Of a stretch of 64,000 nt of DNA, positions 33,153-42,449 are shown piece after piece. The position numbers and the translations under genes were made by a program. Position 1 is the stretch's first letter, and the number at the start of each line of letters is the position of its first letter. The stretch spans positions 3,596,001 to 3,660,000 of the forward strand of contig JAUCEF010000017.1 of NCBI GenBank assembly GCA_033558025.1, in the 5' to 3' direction. The notes beneath the pieces are model-generated. The model made no database searches. It was not told the DNA's origin and worked only from the letters and a program-made list of their open reading frames with translations. This DNA is from Phytophthora sp. 'mugwort'. Its lineage: Eukaryota > Oomycota > Peronosporomycetes > Peronosporales > Peronosporaceae.

Positions 33153-33800
33153 ACACCATTCAGTACTTGCGCGATCTGCAAACGCACACGGCTTGCTCCA
33201 AGCCTCCGGCCACGTTCAAGCCTGGACAGGTGTACACCAACTTCGTCGCCACGACCACCGCCATCATCAGCAAGGGCTTCGACGGCGGCATCTACAACCA
33301 TTCGCCTGTGGACAACGCCAAACAGTTCACGGAACACTGGAGCGCGACGGGCTACTCATCGCTGCGGGAGATGATCGGCACACTGATGCCGGGTTGTAGT
33401 AACATGGACGAGTCCGCGACTCCGGTCGACGTACGTGGTTACACAAGATGTGGTGGCAGAACGACGAGTGCAATGAGGGTTTCCCGGGGTCACACCATGT
33501 ACGTCACGCCACCAGTTCAACCCTCGTGTGTGGTACAGTCGGATTGTTGTGGTAGGTTTTACTGACACCGTCATCGTCGGGATCCGGTTTGGTTTTTGGA
33601 TCGTTTCATATAAGTCGATGCGAGGGTTGGATCGGTGACACGATATTGTTCCATTACGAAGACTACAGGGCCTCGTTCCCGACCTTCCCGGCCAAGATCC
33701 TGACAAACTATTCATCGTGTAAGGGGAAGTGCATCGTCAACTTCTACTTGATCGCGCTCCACCTACCGACGTTGCAGATCTACGTGCGTCGATAATGGCA
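33150..33800 (+). pseudogene. AA17 LPMO pseudogene, close copy of the gene at 24-25 kb
   Basis: The DNA follows the gene at 24223-25326 closely from its signal peptide codons on (ACTTGCGCGATCTGCAAACG). CSKPPATFKPGQVYTNFVAT and FDGGIYNHSPVDNAKQF are unchanged. Lesions: a two-base net loss right after the His-Gly codons shifts the frame; one base is lost after GYT; the first intron's AG acceptor is damaged; and a disulfide Cys became Tyr (EDYRAS). The second exon ends at IALHLPTLQIY. A few bases into the former second intron the copy stops, and the copia element begins at 33814. The original N-terminus of the signal peptide is also lost. No function is expected. Confidence 0.85.
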
Positions 33801-33813
33801 TTGAATATTTATC

Positions 33814-34097
33814 TGTTGAGATGCTCTTGTTGGTTTGAGGGCAAATGCCGAAGTGAGTTCTATTGTCTCCTTACTCTTGCTAACCTGCATCTACTTACCT
33901 TGTGTCCCAGGAGTAAATCGGAATATCGACCAATCCGATCCATCCACGTGTTCTCAACTGCCCCCCCTTTTTCAGCACAACGCCATTGCGTGAGCTCGCA
34001 TGCATTGCGTCATCGCTGCATGTGCCCGCACGCATCGTGTCATCACTGCGCATGGGCATGACGTCACCGCTTCGCATATACGGCGCACACATCAACA
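33814..34097 (-). repeat. Copia 3' LTR (left end)
   Basis: 284 bp, same sequence as 38239-38522. The polyprotein stop codon (34064-34066) lies inside it. A purine-rich GCGAGTGGGAG on the minus strand directly before it serves as polypurine tract. Confidence 0.95.
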
Positions 34098-37000
34098 CTC
34101 CCACTCGCCGCATGCTGAGCGGTCTTGGTTCGGACGCCGCTCCCTGCGAGCAAGAACTGCAGTCTCTTCGTCCCGACCGCCTTCGTGAGCATGTCCGCCA
34201 GCTGACCTTCCGTCCCAACGTAGTCCACCGTGATGATGTCCCGGGCCACGTTCTCGCGGATGAAGTGGTGCCTGATGTCGACATGCTTGGTCCGCGCATT
34301 GTAGCCGGCGTTGCTTGCCAGTGCAATGGCACCTTGGTTGTCCTCCCAGACTTGCGTCGCTCCCACTTGCTCATGACCCAGGTCCTTGAGCATCGCACGG
34401 GTCCACAGCACCTCCTGCGTGCACAGGCTTAACGCCATGTACTCCGCCTCCGCCGAGCTCAGCGCCACCGTGCGCTGGTACTTGGACTTGAAAACGACCG
34501 GCGCGCCGCCAATCATGATCATGATCCCGGATACCGAGCGGCGGTCGTCCAGATTGCTGCCCCAGTCCGCGTCCGTGTACGCCTCCAACACGACCTTGCC
34601 GTCGTTGCCGCTGTAGATGACCCCGAAGTCCTTCGTCGTCTTCAGGTAGCGGAGCACACGAATGGCTGCCTTCCAGTGCTGCTGCCCAGGGTTCTCCAAG
34701 AACCGCGACAGCTGCGTGACGATATATGCCACGTCCGGGCGCGTGCAGGTCGTGATGTACAACAAGCATCCGATCAAAGACCTGTACGGCTTGGACCTCA
34801 TGTCCTCGCGCTCAGCGTTCGTGGTCGGCGATTGCATCTTCGTCAACTTCATGCCGGACTCGCACGGGTTCACCACCGCTTTCGCGTCTTGCTGGTTGAA
34901 CCGGTTCACGACGTCGTCGATGTAGCGCGTCTGCCTGATCATCAACGTGCCGGCCGTGTGGTCATGGTCCACCTCCATACCGAGGATGAACTTGACCTCG
35001 CCGAGCTCCTTCATCTTAAACGCGCTCTTCAACGCCATCTTGACCTCGTCAATCTCTTTGTTGGTCTTGGCGGCGATGATCATGTCGTCCACGTACAAGC
35101 AGACGTACACGTAGTTGTCCTTGGAGCCCTTCACGTAGACGCACTGGTCTGCCCCGCAGCTGCGGAAGCCGATCTTCATAAACACGGCGTGGATCGTCTG
35201 ATGCCACGCGCTCGCGGCCTGCTTGAGGCCGTAGATCGCCTTGTCCAGCTTGCACATCATGTTCTCCGCGTTCGTGATGCCGTACGGCACCTCCATGAAC
35301 ACTTGCTCCTTCAGATCACTGTTCAGGAACGCTGTGTCCACGTCCAGCTGCTCTGTGACGTAGGCCTTCGCCACCACCACCGACAGCACAACCCTGATCG
35401 AGTTCATGTTGGCGACGGGCGAGTACGTCTCGAAGAAGTCCACGCCGAACTTCTGCTTGAAGCCCTTCGCCACCAACCGGGCCTTGTACCGCACAACTCG
35501 GCCGTGCTCGTTCCGCTTCTTAGCGAACACCCATCGACACCCAATCGGCCGGGCGCCAGACGTCCGTCGAACCAGCGTCCACGAGCCATTGTCCGCGTGC
35601 GCCTTCAACTCGGAGTTCATCGCCTTGATCCACTCCGACGCCTCGTTGCTCTTCATGGCCTGCTGGTACGTGGTAGGCGCGTCGTCAGCTTCTCCCACAC
35701 TGGCAGCGTAAGCCAGTACCGCTTCGGCGAGCAGTCCGTCCTCGTCGACTCGAGGTCGCTTAGGCGACGGCGGCCAGAAGTGGTCGTCGTTGTCCGGGTC
35801 GTCCTCGTCGTTCACCTTGTACTCGTCTGCAACGTCTTGAAGAGCAAGGACTGAGTCACGAGGGCGTCGGACTCGTTCGGGTTCCGGGTGGAATACAAGA
35901 TTGTCACTGAAGGCTGCCCCTGGCGTCCTTCGGTATCTTGCCAGCTCATGCCTCGTCAACTCGTCCGACTCAGCCTCGGGCATCTCCGTGTCTTCCTCAT
36001 GGCTCTCCTCCACCGATCCCATCGGCTCTTCAGTAGCGGGTTGGCGCTCTTGCTCGTGCTGCACGACGTCATCGACGTCCTCCGTCGAATGGATGACCGT
36101 CGTGCTCTCCGTCGGCGCCGAGTCGTAGATGCCGTCTACCTCGCGCTCGTCGAGCTTCATCGACCTTGTCACCTTCACCTTGTTCGACTCCAAGTCGTAC
36201 ACGCGGTAGCCCTTCGAGTTCTCGGCGTACCCCAAGAACATGCACTTGAAGCTCTTCGGCTCCAACTTGGTGCGCTTTGCCTTGTCGACGTGAGCGTACC
36301 CGACCGAGCCGAACACGCGCAAGTGGTCCAGTCGCGGCTTGCCCCTGAACGCCAACTCGTACGGCGTCCTGCTCGAGTGCGTAATGGTCGTGGACCGGTT
36401 AATCAGGTACACCGACGTACTGACCGCCTCGGCCCACCACATCGTTGAGATAGCCTTGTAATACAACATGCTGCGGGCCTTCTCCATGATCGTGCGGTTC
36501 ATGCGCTCCGCCACGCCGTTCTGCTGCGGGCTGTAAGGCACGGTCTTCTGGTGAACGATCCCGTTCAACGCGCACAACCTGTCCATCTCCTTGTTGACGA
36601 ACTCCGTGCCGTTGTCCGAGCGCAGGCACTTGATGCGCTCTCCCCACTGGTTCTCGTACAAGTTCATGAACGTCTTGAACTTGACGGGCACCTCACTCTT
36701 CTTGGTGATGAAGTACGCCACCACGTACTTGGAGTAGTCATCCACAAACGTGAGCACGTACCGGGCCCCGCCTTTAGACTTCGTCTTCATGGGCCCCATG
36801 ACGTCCGTGTGCACCAACTGCAACACCTTCGTCGTCTTCGACAGCGATCGAGACGGGAAGTGCGCGACCGTCTGTTTGCCCTTCATGCAGCCCCCGCACA
36901 GCGTCATGGACTTGCGGTCCAACGTGGGCATGCCAGTGGTGGCGTTCTGCGTCTTCGCCAGCGCGTCCTTGTTCAAGTGGCCCATGCGCGCATGCCACAA

Positions 37001-38194
37001 CTCCCACTCACTGTCGACTCCGGCGTACTCCACGTAGTGCGCCATGTCCTTCTCGCAGTCGAGCACGTAGGCCTTGCCGACCTTCTTGCCCAACGCGATC
37101 GCCTTGGACTTGTTCCAGATCGTACACGACTTCTTCTGAAACTCCACGCTCATGCCGCGCTCCGCCAGCCTGCTGACAGACAACAGCTGCCGGTCCAGCC
37201 CGGGGATGTACATCACATCTACCATCTTAATGCGCGTGCCGTCGATGCCCGTCAGGCGCACCGACCCCGTTCCCACCACCCGGATCTTCTTGCCGTCCGC
37301 GATGGTCACCTCGACGTCCGAGTCGAGGTCCTTGTACTCAAACAAGTCGTTGCGGTGAGGCGTCATGTGCGCCGTCGCACCGCTGTCGATCAGCCACCCA
37401 GCCGACCGACTCTTCCCAACGGCGAAGACCGCGTCGTCGTCGTTGTTGCCCGCGTTCGGGTCCGGGCAGTCCCGCTTCATGTGGCCCATCTGGCCGCAGT
37501 TGAAGCACTTGCCCTTGAAACCGCCGTTCTTCCTTGAACCGAAGGCCTTGCTGCCCTTGCCGCCCCTGAAGGTTTTCGCGCCTTTGAACTTACTGCTGTT
37601 CGCAGTAGCCTTTAGCGCGCGCTCAGTGCCTTCCTTCTTGTCGAGGCGCTCGTACTCCTTGAGTAGCTTCTCCTTCACCTCGATCAACGTGAAGTCTTTC
37701 ACGTTCTCCACGATCGAGCAGATCAACTCGTACTCCGTGGGCAGACTGCTCAGCAGGATGACCAGCTGACGAGCCTCGTCCAGCGGTTCTCCGAGCGTCT
37801 GCAGACCCACGATGAGCTCGTCGAAGTCGTCCAGGTGCTTGGCCATGGTCACGCCGCCCTCCATCTTGAACTCGTGGAGGCGACGGGTCATCGTCACCCG
37901 GTTGTGCATGGTCGTCCGGTTGTAGAAGTCGCGCAACGTGTTCCAGGCCATGATGGCCGACGTCGCCGAGCGGATCTTCGTGTGGTGCTCCACCGCCACA
38001 CCTTGGGCGATGAGCCCGAGCGCCTTCATGTCATTGAGCAGCCACGCCTCCGTCATCTCCGACGGGTCCTTCACCAACTGCACGTGCGCCAACAGCCCCT
38101 TCCTCGCCAGCGTCATCCGCATGGCGAACTCCCAGTGGAAGTAGTTGTCGCTTCCCAGGATGACTTCAGCTTTCTTGGCGGACGTGGTGGTCAT
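34064..38194 (-). CDS. Copia Gag-Pol polyprotein, full length
   Basis: An uninterrupted minus-strand frame. I take the Met at 38194 (MTTTSAKKAEV) as start, because the frame upstream of it runs back into the LTR; the product is 1376 aa. Domains in order: UBN2-type gag (NYFHWEFAMRMTLARKG), zinc knuckle CFNCGQMGHMKRDC (about 37510-37460), aspartic protease WLIDSGATAHMT (near 37385), GAG-pre-integrase (ELWHARMGHLNKDAL), integrase with HTDVMGP, RSDNGTEF and QQNGVAERMNRT, reverse transcriptase with RYKARLVAKGF and YVDDMI, and RNase H (AYTDADWGS, KHVDIRHHFIRE). Integrase before reverse transcriptase defines the Ty1/copia order. All catalytic motifs are present, so the element may be active. The stop codon lies 34 bases inside the 3' LTR. 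Confidence 0.95.
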   Translation of the reverse strand: MTTTSAKKAEVILGSDNYFHWEFAMRMTLARKGLLAHVQLVKDPSEMTEAWLLNDMKALGLIAQGVAVEHHTKIRSATSAIMAWNTLRDFYNRTTMHNRVTMTRRLHEFKMEGGVTMAKHLDDFDELIVGLQTLGEPLDEARQLVILLSSLPTEYELICSIVENVKDFTLIEVKEKLLKEYERLDKKEGTERALKATANSSKFKGAKTFRGGKGSKAFGSRKNGGFKGKCFNCGQMGHMKRDCPDPNAGNNDDDAVFAVGKSRSAGWLIDSGATAHMTPHRNDLFEYKDLDSDVEVTIADGKKIRVVGTGSVRLTGIDGTRIKMVDVMYIPGLDRQLLSVSRLAERGMSVEFQKKSCTIWNKSKAIALGKKVGKAYVLDCEKDMAHYVEYAGVDSEWELWHARMGHLNKDALAKTQNATTGMPTLDRKSMTLCGGCMKGKQTVAHFPSRSLSKTTKVLQLVHTDVMGPMKTKSKGGARYVLTFVDDYSKYVVAYFITKKSEVPVKFKTFMNLYENQWGERIKCLRSDNGTEFVNKEMDRLCALNGIVHQKTVPYSPQQNGVAERMNRTIMEKARSMLYYKAISTMWWAEAVSTSVYLINRSTTITHSSRTPYELAFRGKPRLDHLRVFGSVGYAHVDKAKRTKLEPKSFKCMFLGYAENSKGYRVYDLESNKVKVTRSMKLDEREVDGIYDSAPTESTTVIHSTEDVDDVVQHEQERQPATEEPMGSVEESHEEDTEMPEAESDELTRHELARYRRTPGAAFSDNLVFHPEPERVRRPRDSVLALQDVADEYKVNDEDDPDNDDHFWPPSPKRPRVDEDGLLAEAVLAYAASVGEADDAPTTYQQAMKSNEASEWIKAMNSELKAHADNGSWTLVRRTSGARPIGCRWVFAKKRNEHGRVVRYKARLVAKGFKQKFGVDFFETYSPVANMNSIRVVLSVVVAKAYVTEQLDVDTAFLNSDLKEQVFMEVPYGITNAENMMCKLDKAIYGLKQAASAWHQTIHAVFMKIGFRSCGADQCVYVKGSKDNYVYVCLYVDDMIIAAKTNKEIDEVKMALKSAFKMKELGEVKFILGMEVDHDHTAGTLMIRQTRYIDDVVNRFNQQDAKAVVNPCESGMKLTKMQSPTTNAEREDMRSKPYRSLIGCLLYITTCTRPDVAYIVTQLSRFLENPGQQHWKAAIRVLRYLKTTKDFGVIYSGNDGKVVLEAYTDADWGSNLDDRRSVSGIMIMIGGAPVVFKSKYQRTVALSSAEAEYMALSLCTQEVLWTRAMLKDLGHEQVGATQVWEDNQGAIALASNAGYNARTKHVDIRHHFIRENVARDIITVDYVGTEGQLADMLTKAVGTKRLQFLLAGSGVRTKTAQHAASGSVDVCAVYAKR

Positions 38195-38238
38195 GGCGGT
38201 ACTGAAGCTTGGTCTTGAGCGTCTTGCGGCTGTTAACC

Positions 38239-38522
38239 TGTTGAGATGCTCTTGTTGGTTTGAGGGCAAATGCCGAAGTGAGTTCTATTGTCTCCTTACT
38301 CTTGCTAACCTGCATCTACTTACCTTGTGTCCCAGGAGTAAATCGGAATATCGACCAATCCGATCCATCCACGTGTTCTCAACTGCCCCCCCTTTTTCAG
38401 CACAACGCCATTGCGTGAGCTCGCATGCATTGCGTCATCGCTGCATGTGCCCGCACGCATCGTGTCATCACTGCGCATGGGCATGACGTCACCGCTTCGC
38501 ATATACGGCGCACACATCAACA
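38239..38522 (-). repeat. Copia 5' LTR (right end)
   Basis: 284 bp, promoter-bearing LTR of the minus-strand element. Followed on the minus strand by GGTTAACAGCCGCAAG, in the primer-binding-site position. Confidence 0.95.
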
Positions 38523-38527
38523 TTATC

Positions 38528-40887
38528 TTTGAGTTATGGTAATCTATGACGTTATGCAAGAGAACTGCATTCTCATCACAAGTGATGCCTCGGGGACGGC
38601 GACCCTTCAAATTCTGACGATACGGCTTTGGAGGTGATTACAACCGCCTCAGGCCCCAAATAAAGCAAGTGCAGGACTTATGCAGAAAACGACGACGAAA
38701 CCAACTTTGTTACCGTGGCGACGAAGTACACTGATCGTTCCGTAGCTAAATCAAAGCTCGACATGGGGCTTTTTATTCCTTATTGCGTGAAGTGAATACA
38801 TTTTTATTCAGATGAGGTGGCGCAGTTTTTGACAGAAGACCTGATGGAGTGGATGCTTGTGCTGTTTTATACTAAACAGTAAGAATTGCTCCAAGACGAA
38901 CTGTTTCGAGTCAGTCGCTGGCTATTTCCTTGAGCAAGACTTGCATTTCACATTCTAGCGCCACAAAATTTGAGGTTGCACTCCCTCGTGTTCAATATCA
39001 GTGGAGTTTGTCATCGACCGCGGCGACCGTGAAGAGAAGCACCACGAAGGTGCCTTCGTTAACTCCGCAGTGACTTTACCGTGCTCGATCTCTTTGTCGA
39101 AGCCGTAATCTTGGCTCAACAGGCAGCGCGCCGCGACATAAATACCCGCAAGGGCGTACAGATCTACTAGCAGCATTGTTGAGAGAGTTTCTGGAGATTG
39201 AAGCAAATTCGGGAGTGGCCGATTGGAGTCTTAAACCATGTCTGCTTGTAGTACGTGTTGGTGCCATCGAAAGTTCCAAACCTCAGACGGACCACTACAC
39301 ATTCGTGATTTTCGGTAAAGCGCATATGCTCGTGAAATTTTGGCGGCACCCATATGACTTGAGGCAAAAAAAAAAAATATAGGTGAACCACACCGCCGCT
39401 TAAAGACAACAGCTTCGACGAAGCGATCGAGCTCGGCAAAACCAGTGCGGTTCTGTTAAAGCATTTAACACCGCGAGGGGAGGTTGGGCCTCAAACTTCA
39501 CGACGACTTCTGCTGTCAGCGATGGGACTGAATACGTCATTATCCTGCGTCACCGTTCAAGCATCGTTCGCCCGAGATGATTGTGCGCACATCTGAAGCA
39601 CTTCAAGACTCGTCGCGTGACTGCCCCCCCTCGCTATTGTGTTTTCACTGTCACAATCGGTGCACTGTTTACATAAGTATACGCTATAGCCAACCAATAG
39701 AAGATGAACATGTACTCGCCAACGCATTAAGCATAGTCGGTAGAGATCTCCGCAAGATAGCCTGTGTATCTATAGTCACGACGGCAACTGTCAAATTGGA
39801 AGACGAGTGTATTGGCTCCGTCACAATAAATTAATACAGACTTAGGATTTAGTCGTGTTTGCCCCTCGTTGACGAACTGCTCCGCTCTCGGTTATAGGAT
39901 AGTGTGCCAAGACGCGCATGGGACCTATTGACTCAATCGGATTGAGAGTTTAAACGATATGTGTGAATAGGAATATAAGTCATTGGTGACTTTCAGCGGA
40001 ACCTGGAACGTTTCATTGTTGGACTGAGGCTCTGAAACCACCCTCACAATGCAACCGTCCAATTTCTGCGGGGCCGCCACTGATCATAAGTGTGATGGGT
40101 CTACTCGATGATGGAGGCAGCTTCACGAAAACCGATGTCACTAGTCGTTTCATCACTTCCATTGATTTAATCCTCGATCAGACAGACGATGAACCGAAAC
40201 ACGTCTGATTTCCTGGCGTTATACACTTCGTGAAGCCCACGCCTGGGGCCATCCATTAGGTTGTTCCAAAGGGCTCCCCTTCTTTTCACTAATGAACTGT
40301 GACGCTACATATGCATAGAGCCCATCCCCTCAATTCCTCGCCATGCTACTACCGGTACTACATGTGCCGGTGTTAATACACACCAGGAGGGTTAATACCA
40401 CACCGCAAAGCCCAGAGGGGCGCACTGCCCGTGCCAGGTACGAAAACGATCAGACATGCTGTCGAAGGGTCGACATACGTCGTTGACTTGATAGTTTAAC
40501 GTCGGTGCTTTACTTTCTTCACCTTAAGCGTCGATCAAGTGTCATTACGGCTGGTGGATCACTTCTACGATAAGGCCATATGCCTTCACACTGTGACGTT
40601 CACGGCACCACCCATAATGCCGTCGAAATGTGCAGCTCACCTCACTCACTCAAGACATCTACGTTAGTTTTGGCAGTTGGCCGTACTTTCAGTCGTCGAC
40701 AGCAGCTGTTTTTGAGGAGTTGAAGTCGTGTGAGCATGACTACACTGCACCACCTACAGTCGTTTGGCTGTCCATAACGGTGCTACACATTCCAGATGGC
40801 GCCCTCCTGCCGTGAAACGCAGCAAGGGCACACGCTGTACAAGACCATCGGCACAAGCTGCCTCGTGACAGGCGTCACCCAATTCTT
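38528..40887. other. Gene-poor region, nothing assigned
   Basis: About 2.3 kb without a recognisable gene. On the minus strand 39439-39167 an open stretch reads WVPPKFHEHMRFTENHE, perhaps a protein relic, but I cannot name it. The missing 3' part of the AA17 pseudogene is not found after the copia element, so that gene was already truncated, or lost this part since. Confidence 0.4.
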
Positions 40888-40904
40888 CTCATTCCGACAT
40901 TTGC
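40888..40904 (+). promoter_or_regulatory. Oomycete initiator-like motif before intronless AA17 copy
   Basis: CTCATTCCGACATTTGC resembles the oomycete core promoter (initiator CTCATTYY plus flanking CAWTTT) with one extra base between the two halves. It ends 27 bases before the ATG at 40932. Confidence 0.5.
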
Positions 40905-40931
40905 CTCTTGAGCAGCAAGTCACAACCAACG

Positions 40932-41829
40932 ATGAAGTTCATTGTCGCCACCTTCGCCGTTGCTCTCCTGATCAGCCAGGTACAGGCCCACGGTTACCTC
41001 TCACAGCCTGCCGCCTACTTTCCCCAACGGCATTGACACCTCGCACAACGGCATTCTGACCGAGCCGTGCGACGCTGCTTTTTCGGGTCTCAAGTGGAAC
41101 GACAGCCCTGAAGCCAACGCTGTCATGTTCACGAAGTCGTTCCCCAACTCGAGGTTCAAAACGCTCAGGGCTATGATTGATACCGTGGTGTCCGGCTGTG
41201 GCAAGACTTCTTTTACTGCCAAGGCGGTCGACGTGAGCTCATTGAGCTCCATGAAATGGCAGAACGACCAGGAGCAGAAGGGGTTCGTCGAATCACACCA
41301 CGGACCCTGTGAAGCCTGGATCGGCGACACCCGCGTCTTCTATTCCGATGACTGCCGCGCCGAATACACGGGGTATCCGGCTGAGATCCCAATCCAGTTT
41401 CCGTCTTGCAGCTGAGACTGTATCTTCACCTTCTATTGGATGGCATTGCACGAGCCCAATTGGCAGGCTTACAAGCAGTGCACGCCGATCACCAATGGCA
41501 GTGGCGGTGGGGCCCGGACTGAGACCACAGTCGCAACCAAGGCCCCTACAGCTCCGGCGACATCCGTCTCGACTATGGCTCATACTGTGACAGAGACCCC
41601 GACGGTCACTGATGCCTTCGCTTCCACTGACGCTCCGGAGACGACGGATGCTCTTGCTAGCGATAGTGAGTACTCTTCGGCCCCGACGAACACGCCTCCT
41701 GCGGCGGGCACGATTACTCCAGCGGATGTCATCGAAGTCCCGATCATGACCCCCCCGGCCGCGACTTCGACTTCGAGCTGCAAGACGCGTCACCGCCGCA
41801 TGACTGCCAACCTGCGCTCAGAGAACTAG
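40932..41829 (+). pseudogene. Intronless AA17 LPMO gene with one frameshift and one stop
   Basis: The ATG at 40932 opens a signal peptide (MKFIVATFAVALLISQVQA) followed by mature HGYLSQPAAYFP, so the N-terminal His is present. One extra C in a run at 41022-41025 shifts the frame; in the next frame the protein continues as NGIDTSHNGILTEPCDAAFS and VESHHGPCEAWIGDT without any intron at the place where the paralogs have one. TGA at 41413-41415 falls in the Cys motif (SCS-stop-DCIF), after which the same frame goes on: FTFYWMALHEPNWQAYKQC and a long Thr/Ser/Pro tail to TAG/end at 41829. Two lesions in an otherwise well-kept gene suggest recent loss, or sequencing errors. AA17 enzymes oxidise pectin outside the cell. 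Confidence 0.85.
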
Positions 41830-42255
41830 ATGGCATCCAAAGTGACGTCGGTGTGTGTGTTCCATAGATAAGCGTAATATTGTAATCATAACCACTGTCT
41901 AGCAGTACGTCTTGGCACTTTAATGTAAGATGAAGAGTTACTTCCTAGTGTTAAGATGCTTGTACGAAGAGTAGCAAAGATCGAAACGGTGCGCAGCAGA
42001 GAGCAGATTTGGATCGCGTATCTAGATACTTCAAGTATGTGATATTTAATCTCGTAAGAACAGTAGTATCCGCGCATTTTGTTTCTGATATACCTTGCAT
42101 CTCATAATATTGCAATACTATTCGGTGGCTACGCCGAACTTCTTCATTAATCTAAAACTAAATGTCATTCACAGGACAACAAAAATGAAGTATTGACCGC
42201 ATCATCGTTCCGCGATAAAAAGCGCCGAAATGAAGTAGCAAAGGTGACATCGATA

Positions 42256-42449
42256 TGTTAGAACGTGCACTCGTTCCAAGCCACAGAGGGAAAAAGAAGA
42301 TTGATCTAATTTGGCTTAGCTGCTCACCACCAGAGCTCCTACCAACACTCAAGGGCCAAAGCCCGTTCCCGTAAAACTACCTGATCTATCAGATTCGCAG
42401 CCCTCTTCTCAACTATCGTTGAACCAGGTCCTGGATACGCATTCCAACA
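42256..42449 (-). repeat. 3' LTR of decayed copia element
   Basis: Shares GATACGCATTCCAACA and CCCGTTCCCGTAAAACTACC with the copy at 47206-47401; the run of C just inside (42450-42460) is the complement of a G-rich polypurine tract on the minus strand. Confidence 0.85.

Larger units (their letters stand above)
33814..38522 (-). mobile_element. Intact Ty1/copia retrotransposon with identical LTRs
   Basis: 284-bp LTRs (33814-34097 and 38239-38522) appear identical base for base by eye, begin TGTTG and end CAACA, and are flanked by the 5-bp direct repeat TTATC (33809-33813 and 38523-38527). One uninterrupted polyprotein frame lies between them. This means a very recent insertion, into the relic of an AA17 pseudogene. 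Its G+C-rich coding sequence stands out from the AT-rich, decayed neighbours. Confidence 0.95.

Noticed and set aside
34676..37537. Long plus-strand open frames (up to 392 codons) across the copia element
   Set aside because: They are opposite-strand shadows of the G+C-rich copia polyprotein, with Arg/His/Leu/Val-biased composition and no motif of their own.
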